DNA from: Phoronis ovalis | Taxonomy: Eukaryota; Phoronida; Phoronidae | Assembly (NCBI GenBank): GCA_028565635.1 | Contig: JAOXYB010065789.1 | Coordinates: 1 to 10,264 of the forward strand | Reading direction: 5' to 3' | DNA: 10,264 nt | In this document: one piece after another, positions 1-10,264 of the stretch | How positions within the stretch are numbered: position 1 is the first letter of the stretch | Layout of the letters: each line of letters starts with the position of its first letter | Notes under the pieces: generated by a model | Database searches by the model: none | What the model saw: the letters and a program-made list of their open reading frames with translations, nothing else | What the model was told of the DNA's origin: nothing | Program-made: the position numbers and the translations under genes

Positions 1-339
1 CATGCATAACTGTTTTAAAATGCACCAAATTGCATGAAAACTGGACAAAAAATCAAGCCTCACCGTGCAAATAACAAAGACTCTATAATTTATTGTAGTT
101 AACTATGTCTGCTAGAATAGAGATCTACAACACAAAAAACACTGATTGATTAGCTACCATCTGTTTACATATTTTGGCCAATTACCTGCAATCCTGAATT
201 AGGAAATACTCTCTTTGTCTCTATCTCATGGTACATTGTCAGCTTAACCACTGGCCAAAACTACGACAAATTGAATGAGGTTATTAATCGAGCCATTAAA
301 CGTGTGATGGACTGTTTCAAATGACATTTCTTTCCATAG
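1..339 (+). other. MEK intron, 3' part
   Basis: This is AT-rich intron sequence ending in a pyrimidine-rich stretch and the acceptor TTTCCATAG just before the first visible exon. I looked for the preceding MEK segment (hinge, CMEHM-like) and did not find it here. A TGCATG hexamer lies at 31-36. Confidence 0.75.
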
Positions 340-4979
<4,640 letters not shown>

Positions 4980-5555
4980 TACGAGGACATTGTTTCAAGA
5001 ATTATTGGGTATATTGCAGAACTGCTACTACACTTAGTATTACATCTTCATATGACATCATTAAAAGATGCAGAGAATGCAGATTACAAAGAATATGATA
5101 TGCAGAATTGTCTTTTACTGCCAGAGACGAACTTTGAAAGTTGACTTGAAATTTTTTCCCACAGCTACAGATCCATTATGCTGTTTGTAGTAAATCTAGC
5201 AACGCAAGTCACAAATGAAATGCTTTGCTAACGATACTGCCACTTGATGTTGAGTTTCCAATTATACCACATTTCAAGTCCCTTGTTAACGTGTAGTGCT
5301 CAAATTGTGTTAGTTTTAATAGTTTAAAAGAAATAATGAAAGAAGTGACATCTTCAATTGAAGCAGGTCTCTTGAAACTTCATCTGAATTTAACTTGTGA
5401 AACCACAATTATTACATCTTGTATATCTACAGGGTGCTGTATCTTTAAATTGGGTTTCATATACTCAATTGAGACCTTGGTATATAGATCTTATGATTGG
5501 TATAAAGTTCTTTTATCTATGGTGAAAATGGAATAAAGTGCTTAACTGCCATACT
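4980..5555 (+). other. Predicted MEK 3'UTR
   Basis: Follows the MEK stop and has no conserved reading frame. The end is approximate, placed shortly after the AATAAA at 5532-5537. An ATTAAA at 5060-5065 could give a much shorter UTR. The boundary is inferred, not seen. Confidence 0.55.
5532..5537 (+). promoter_or_regulatory. Polyadenylation signal AATAAA, likely MEK
   Basis: The first canonical AATAAA on the + strand after the MEK stop, about 550 nt downstream of it. A T/G-rich stretch follows from about 5610. A weaker ATTAAA lies at 5060-5065. Confidence 0.55.
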
Positions 5556-6022
5556 ATAATCACAAAAATATGTACTAACCTTCGAAATATTTTATTCACA
5601 GTGATTTTAGATCATTACTGTAACAGTAATTGTTCAGTTTGTGGTAAGTTATCCTTGCTTACCAGTGTATGTTAAGTTTGGCAGCTACAGAATATGTGTA
5701 CACACCATAGCTTGTACCATATTTAGGTGCAAAACATGTAGATAAGTAATAACGGCCACAGGCAAATTGCACCAAAGTTAGTGTAGACTGTGTTGCTATA
5801 ACAGAGAGTTAGTTCGCTGCTTAATGAAGAATGTGTACAGTAAATTGTGTTGACAGTTGTGTTATGTATTGATTTGATATAAAATTATGAGAACCTGAAT
5901 ATTAATCTATATGGGCCGTTCCATTAAAAATTACCGCTGCGAGGCAGAATATATTTTGACCACTTATTCCCTTCGAAGTATTTTCGTGCTTGATATTAAA
6001 ATTAGCTTAACTGATTGCTTTT
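5556..6022. other. Intergenic, no gene seen
   Basis: AT-rich sequence between the predicted MEK transcript end and the repeat block. A small inverted repeat (TGGTAAG 5642-5648, CTTACCA 5658-5664, 9-nt loop) is the only structure noted. Part of it could belong to a longer MEK 3'UTR. Confidence 0.6.
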
Positions 6023-6054
6023 TATGCCCATCCACATAGTGGTGGATGGGCATA
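6023..6054. repeat. Perfect 13-bp hairpin at the left end of the repeat block
   Basis: TATGCCCATCCAC (6023-6035) and GTGGATGGGCATA (6042-6054) are perfect reverse complements around a 6-nt loop. The same GGATGGGCAT core recurs at the right end (7672-7681). Confidence 0.9.
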
Positions 6055-6070
6055 TTGTCGTAGTGTAGGC

Positions 6071-6088
6071 GTCGTTGTCGTCGTCGTC
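6071..6088 (+). repeat. Short GTC simple repeat
   Basis: Six imperfect GTC triplets (one GTT) directly after the left hairpin and before the first tandem unit. Confidence 0.8.
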
Positions 6089-7683
6089 ATATGTAACACT
6101 TTCTTTGTCTCGTGATAACAGCTTCAGTTTTTATCCGATCGGTTTCATATTCGGCACAGGGTAAATACAGGTCAATCTGCAGGTCGCTTATACTTTTGAC
6201 CTCGATTACTTCCAATATGGCCGACTGGCGGTCATATTTGTTCCAGAGAGGGCACGTAACAATGAGTCTATAGCCGCGAAGACGAAGCGCTACCTGGACG
6301 ATTCAAAGGTGGTTCTAGGAAGGCCATAGATTGGTGGGCGGCGTAGGCTATGTGACATTTTAAAATGACCTTGAGAAGTAGGGCAAATGCCGAAATGATT
6401 CTTGGACATTTTTTGTCGCGCGTAACACTTTCTTTGTCTCGCAATAATAGCTTCAGTTTTTATCCAATTAGCTCCATATTCGGTACACAGTAAGTACAGG
6501 ACAAAGTACAGGTCACGTGTAATATTGACCTGGATTACTTTCAGTATGGCCGACTGGTGGCCATGTTGGTTTGCGAGATTGCACGTCGTAATAACACCTT
6601 CAGTTTATATCCGATCAGTTTGATATTCTGCACGGAGCAAGTCCAGGTCGCAGTACATGCAATATGTACTTTTGACCTAGATTACTTCCAATACGGCCGA
6701 CTGGTGGCCATGTTTGTTCTCAAAGGGCACGTAACATTGCGTTTATAGTCGCGAAGACAAAGCCCTACCTGGATGATTCATAGGTGCATCTAGGAAGACT
6801 ATAGGTTGGTGGGCGTAATAGGCTAGGTGACATGTTAAAATGACCTTGACAAGTAGGTCAAATGCTGTTATGAAACTTCGACATTTTTTTCCGTGCGTAA
6901 TACTTTCTTTGTCTCGCAATAACTGCTTCAGTTTTTTCCCGATAGTGCACGTTACGTTGTGCCCATTTCGGGAAAGACGAAGCTATAACTGGACGATTCG
7001 AAGGTGGATTTATGAAGGCCATGGGTTGGTGGGCATATTAGGCAAGGTGACTTTTCAAAATGACCTTGAGAAGTAGGTCAAATGTTGATACGAATCTTTG
7101 ACAATTTTTGTTGCGCATAACACTTGTCGCGCAATAACAGCTTCAGTTTTTATCTGATCAGCTTTATATTTGGTACAGGATAAATACAGGTCAAAATGCA
7201 GATCGTCTATGATTTCGACATGGATCACATTCAAGATGGCCGACTGACTGACGGCCATGTTTATTCTTGAGATGTTATCTCGCAATAATAGCTTTTGTTT
7301 TTGTTGGATCAACAGTCGAAGCGTGGGTGTATTAGGCCAGGTTATATTTCAAAGTGACCTTGAGAAGTAGGTCAAATTCCGATATGAATCTTTGACATCT
7401 TTCATTTGCGTAACAATTTTCTTGTTTGTGACAGAAACCCCTAAAAATGGGTCAATTTTTGAGACCAAAATCCTTAAAAATAGGTGGATATTTTGAGTTT
7501 GGGCTGCACATACCCATCTAAAAATATGGTCAGTTCTCAACGCATCAGACAGCAGTTAGTCATTTTGACAGAGTACCCCACAATGATAAACCAGATTATA
7601 ATGCATGATGTATTCTATTCTTTTCTAATGTAAAAAAACAATAATGTTAAAAAAGTATAATCCTACACATTGGATGGGCATTA

Positions 7684-8109
7684 GACATGACAAATGTCTT
7701 GTTGTAACCTGTGATTAAATTAATGGAGTAGCTGATAAAGTACAATTTATATGTAAATATCACGAAATATAAATTATATGTGCATCTTAATTATGACTTT
7801 TGTTTATTCTGATTACTCTAATAATAATTTTAAATTATTCTTTCACTTAAAATGTTATGTCTACATATCATGACAATTATATAGAATTTATACTGACCAC
7901 ACCTGGTGCCCCAATAAAGGATTCAGTCATACAACTGATACAAGACTCCCACATTAAGATAACAACACAGTTTAATGTATCAAAAGACAATTTTTAGAAA
8001 CTGTTTTGAATATATTAACAAATTACTGTTACTTGACACGTCGGAACACCTTTTAGTTTTGATGCCCTGTTCATAAAAATTAAGGAAGGGAAGCACAAAA
8101 AGGTTGTAG
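7684..8109. other. Intergenic AT-rich, no gene seen
   Basis: AT-rich with no supported reading frame. It starts with a small hairpin (AGACAT 7683-7688, ATGTCT 7694-7699) right after the repeat end. An isolated AATAAA lies at 7913-7918 on the + strand with no gene upstream to claim it. Confidence 0.6.
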
Positions 8110-8443
8110 GTATGTGTCGCTCAAAGGGGTATGCTTTTCAGGGCCACTGCTTATGATGGGTATGTAGTTCAGTGTATGTCTTTGGTTTTGGCTCATTGTT
8201 GCTTACGACGGGTTGCAAAAATATTCTCAGAATGTATGTGCTTATCGAGGGATGTGTTTCTCGAAGATCACTGCTTTATGATGTGGCATATATATAGTTC
8301 AGCCTCTGGTGCTTACCATTTGGTATGGTTTTTGCCCCATTACTGCTTACAAGTGGCAAAAAATGAATCTTAACAACGGAAATTCACAAGGAGTAAGTTC
8401 ATGTATGTTTCGGCTATTAATGCTTACCACCTCCACCAAAAAT
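8110..8443. repeat. Degenerate tandem repeat, about 124-bp period, two copies plus a partial third
   Basis: Copy 1 starts at 8110 and copy 2 at 8234, each with GTATGTG. They share CACTGCTTATGATG-like, TAGTTCAG and a CATTxxTGCTTAC...GGCAAAAAAT-like end. A partial third copy starts near 8403 (GTATGTTTCGG, then TGCTTACC...CCAAAAAT). The copies have drifted and contain small insertions. Open frames over this stretch are not conserved between copies, so I do not call a gene. Confidence 0.6.
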
Positions 8444-9150
8444 TTACCAAGTGCACCCCCTCCCCGGATAATATCCCTACCATGTGAATGTGACATTGTA
8501 AACCAAAAATAAAGGTAACTTTACACCATGTCAACAAAGTCGCCTATAAATGCAAACTAATATTGCAGTACAGTGTCTGATTCAGTATTGATTCATTACT
8601 AAAGTGTCCAGCATGCGACAAAAAATAAAAATATGTCATTCAAGCAAAAGCCCTACAATGTAGAAAATATTGATTAACACAAAAATATGCTTATATAATG
8701 GTATAATAACAGCCTTGTTTGAATTGCTCTGTTTATAATTAAAATGCTTGCAAATACTATATGGATAAAACATGTCTGCTAAAAAAACTTTTAAAACATC
8801 AGATCAGTATAATACTAGTTCTTTGTTTTCAATGATCTTTAAAAAACCTTTGAAAGACATTTGCAATCAATCTCACTATGAAACTACAGAATAATAATTA
8901 ACTTTAAAGCGCCTTCCGAGAATATTTTAGCTTAGCCTTTAGATAAAGATTTTCAAATTGATGCCATTTCAAGCACAAATAGGTTTCATTTGTCAGATGT
9001 CTTACAAATTTCTTCATACAAGTCAACAACTGGTAAATGGGTGGAATTTTGAGAATGCTCAATATTGGTACGTAACTATAGGCCATGGTGACATAATAAG
9101 ATTTTGTCGAGTCTGTGAGCTGCTTTCACCAACTTACGAGTGCAGACTAT
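8444..9150. other. Intergenic, no gene seen
   Basis: AT-rich sequence with short open frames on both strands (8904-9086 and 8958-9158 overlap on opposite strands). None resembles a known protein, and none has convincing splice or start context. Confidence 0.55.
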
Positions 9151-9215
9151 TTTATTGAAGGTAACTTATTTTATGACAGTGCTTCAGTCAAAGTGGCAGC
9201 TTAAAGAAGGCTTCC

Positions 9216-9221
9216 TTTATT
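9216..9221 (-). promoter_or_regulatory. Polyadenylation signal AATAAA, likely PGPEP1
   Basis: TTTATT on the + strand, i.e. AATAAA on the minus strand, about 130 nt after the PGPEP1 stop. A second one at 9151-9156 could be used instead. The predicted 3'UTR is about 9350 down to 9200 or 9135. Confidence 0.5.
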
Positions 9222-9350
9222 AAAGTTCAAGATCATATGATTAAGAAGAAAGACATTCAGTATCCATTCTTCATCGGAGGTGTTCGGTACTGATAGAAGA
9301 CTACAGTTGCAACTTTTTCAGGTCTTTCGTTGTGTAAACGATCAACCATA

Positions 9351-9507
9351 TTATGATACTTGTTTTAACATGGCAAGAATTCCTTCTCTGATGCCTTCAG
9401 CTGTTTCTTGAGCAGAATATGGCTTGTCTAAACATGGTACATGTATGAAAGCTGAGCGTGATTTGTCAATATTCAGTGAAGCATAGAAAGAAAAATCGCA
9501 CAAATAT
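9351..9507 (-). CDS. PGPEP1: PGPEP1 last coding exon
   Basis: Supplies the last base of the split Arg codon, then 51 codons and TAA. YLCDFSFYAS carries the nucleophile Cys, SAFIHVP carries the His, and the tail EGIREGILAMLKQVS is the C-terminal helix. The human protein continues further after this helix. Confidence 0.95.
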
Positions 9508-9871
9508 CTACAACAAAAAAATACAGTACATTGTTAAAGCACATATTGATATGTACAGCTTATAAGTAAAACCTGCTAACAAAAAAAATTAAAACTGACA
9601 ATATGTATGTTTTCTTTTCAACAGATACTACTGCTTACCTTCCAGCATCTACTGACTGTTCTGCCTGAGCGACACATGGTGAATTGTTGATTTCTTCACA
9701 AACTTTAACCATATCAATTTCTGACACAATACAATCAGGCCCTTCTTCTACACAACATTTTGTGGAGGGAAATTTGTCTGTTACATCTACTTTTTCATAT
9801 CCATGATTATGGGCTTGTTGTTCCAATGTTATTTTTTTAGCAATGCCTGAAACACCCACGTGAATCATCAG
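9351..9871 (-). CDS. PGPEP1: Pyroglutamyl-peptidase I, last two coding exons
   Basis: PGPEP1 is a cytosolic cysteine peptidase (family C15) that removes N-terminal pyroglutamate from peptides. The join 9871-9639 plus 9507-9351 encodes 129 residues aligning with human PGPEP1 from about residue 69 to near the end. It shows LMIHVGVSG, TLEQQAHNHGY, KCCVEEGPDCI, QSVDAGRYLCDF and SAFIHVPCLDKPYS. The catalytic Glu (TLE), Cys (YLCDF) and His (FIHVP), equivalent to human Glu85, Cys149 and His168, are all present. The intron is GT..AG and the split Arg codon agrees in phase. The protein stops about a dozen residues earlier than the human one. The 5' exons (residues 1 to about 68) lie to the right of the window. 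The gene converges on MEK. Confidence 0.95.
9508..9638 (-). other. PGPEP1 last intron (131 nt)
   Basis: On the minus strand, donor GTAAGC and acceptor TTTGTTGTAG, with a T-rich tract. It splits the Arg codon just before YLC. Confidence 0.9.
9639..9871 (-). CDS. PGPEP1: PGPEP1 penultimate coding exon
   Basis: A 233-nt exon starting in phase 0 after acceptor TTTGTAG and ending two bases into an Arg codon before donor GTAAGC. It begins Leu-Met-Ile-His, so the ATG at 9868 is an internal Met and not the start. It carries the GVSG strand motif, the catalytic Glu and the CCVEEGPD motif, and ends at DAG(R). Confidence 0.95.
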
Positions 9872-10264
9872 CTACAAATGTACAGATAGACACTGATTAT
9901 AACAATTACTATCATGGTATTACTAGGGTTTGTCCAAAAAGAGCTGCACTGCTATAGTGTTTAGTGCTATCAAGTATTGGGACTGTGTATTCAATGTGAT
10001 TCGGATATGTTAAATGGTGGTCTCATCTCCTTAGTGGATGTAAATGAGGTTGGCATGGCATCATATTCTAATAATTCTAGTGAATGAGACACCTATTTAT
10101 TGCCACCACTTGTATAACAACGTACAGATAGTTAGTTAAATAGAATCCTGTTGAGTAAATCAGAGTTTTTCATATTAACTTATAAAATTCCACTCATATT
10201 TTCAATTTACAGCAGATGGTTTTGAAAGTAACAAGTGTCTGTGTCAAGTTAATTGGTTTTTTAG
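9872..10264 (-). other. PGPEP1 intron, part
   Basis: Upstream of the penultimate exon on the minus strand, ending in acceptor ACATTTGTAG. I searched the reverse complement for the preceding PGPEP1 segment and found no match, so this is taken as intron to the window edge. Confidence 0.7.

Larger units (their letters stand above)
6023..7683. repeat. Degenerate tandem-repeat block bounded by inverted GGATGGGCAT ends
   Basis: About 1.66 kb, possibly a non-autonomous mobile element. The ends carry an 11-bp perfect inverted repeat: ATGCCCATCCA at 6024-6034 and TGGATGGGCAT at 7671-7681. Six diverged units share the anchor GCTTCAG (or similar) at about 6121, 6450, 6597, 6925, 7140 and 7291. Spacing alternates between about 329, 147, 328, 215 and 151 because units lack different parts. 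A first module with GGCCGACT occurs near 6229, 6548, 6695 and 7238. A second module with TGACCTTGAGAAGTAGG-like sequence occurs near 6366, 6841, 7061 and 7355. There is no transposase-like reading frame and no clear target-site duplication, so the mobile-element reading is inference; the repetition itself is plain. Confidence 0.8.

Noticed and set aside
6557-7540. Several open frames on both strands in the repeat block
   Set aside because: They cross tandem repeat units, are not kept between units and resemble no transposase or other protein.
7913-7918. AATAAA as the end of a gene
   Set aside because: No coding sequence lies upstream between the repeat block and this site; a very long MEK 3'UTR reaching here is possible but unsupported.
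8131-8512. Overlapping + strand open frames
   Set aside because: They fall in a degenerate tandem repeat, and the frame is not preserved between copies.
8904-9158. Overlapping open frames on opposite strands
   Set aside because: Neither has a known family, splice context or start context; they overlap the region just past the predicted PGPEP1 3'UTR.
9866-9868. ATG as the start of the PGPEP1-like protein
   Set aside because: A splice acceptor TTTGTAG precedes the in-frame Leu codon just upstream, and the homology begins mid-protein, so the Met is internal.

Overview
This is a piece of animal nuclear genome. It has short protein-coding exons bounded by GT..AG introns, AT-rich introns, and no bacterial operon features. 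Two conserved animal genes lie tail to tail. The AT-rich composition and a GTCGTC-containing degenerate repeat block suggest a marine invertebrate, perhaps a mollusc or related lophotrochozoan; this placement is an inference.

Positions 340-4979 (+) hold the 3' part of a MEK1/2 gene (MAP2K1/MAP2K2 orthologue), the dual-specificity kinase between RAF and ERK. Eight coding exons encode the region equivalent to human MEK1 residue ~147 to the C-terminus: catalytic loop, DFG, the two activation-loop serines, helix G and the C-terminal MAP3K-docking region. N-terminal exons (glycine-rich loop, catalytic lysine, ERK-docking site) lie outside the window, upstream. The most interesting feature is a tandem pair of 86-nt exons (2783-2868 and 3282-3367) that encode two versions of the end of the proline-rich segment plus helix G. 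Exactly one must be used: skipping both puts a stop at 4414-4416, and including both puts a stop at 3357-3359. These are therefore predicted mutually exclusive exons, changing a surface that contacts RAF/KSR.

Positions 4980 to about 5555 are the MEK 3'UTR, with an AATAAA at 5532-5537. The roughly 3.6 kb between the genes has no convincing coding sequence. It holds a repeat block (6023-7683) bounded by short inverted GGATGGGCAT ends and built of degenerate tandem units, and a second, unrelated degenerate tandem repeat near 8110-8443.

Positions 9351-9871 (-) hold the last two coding exons of a pyroglutamyl-peptidase I gene (PGPEP1 orthologue), with all three catalytic residues. Its 5' exons lie beyond the right edge. 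The two genes converge but nothing indicates a shared pathway.
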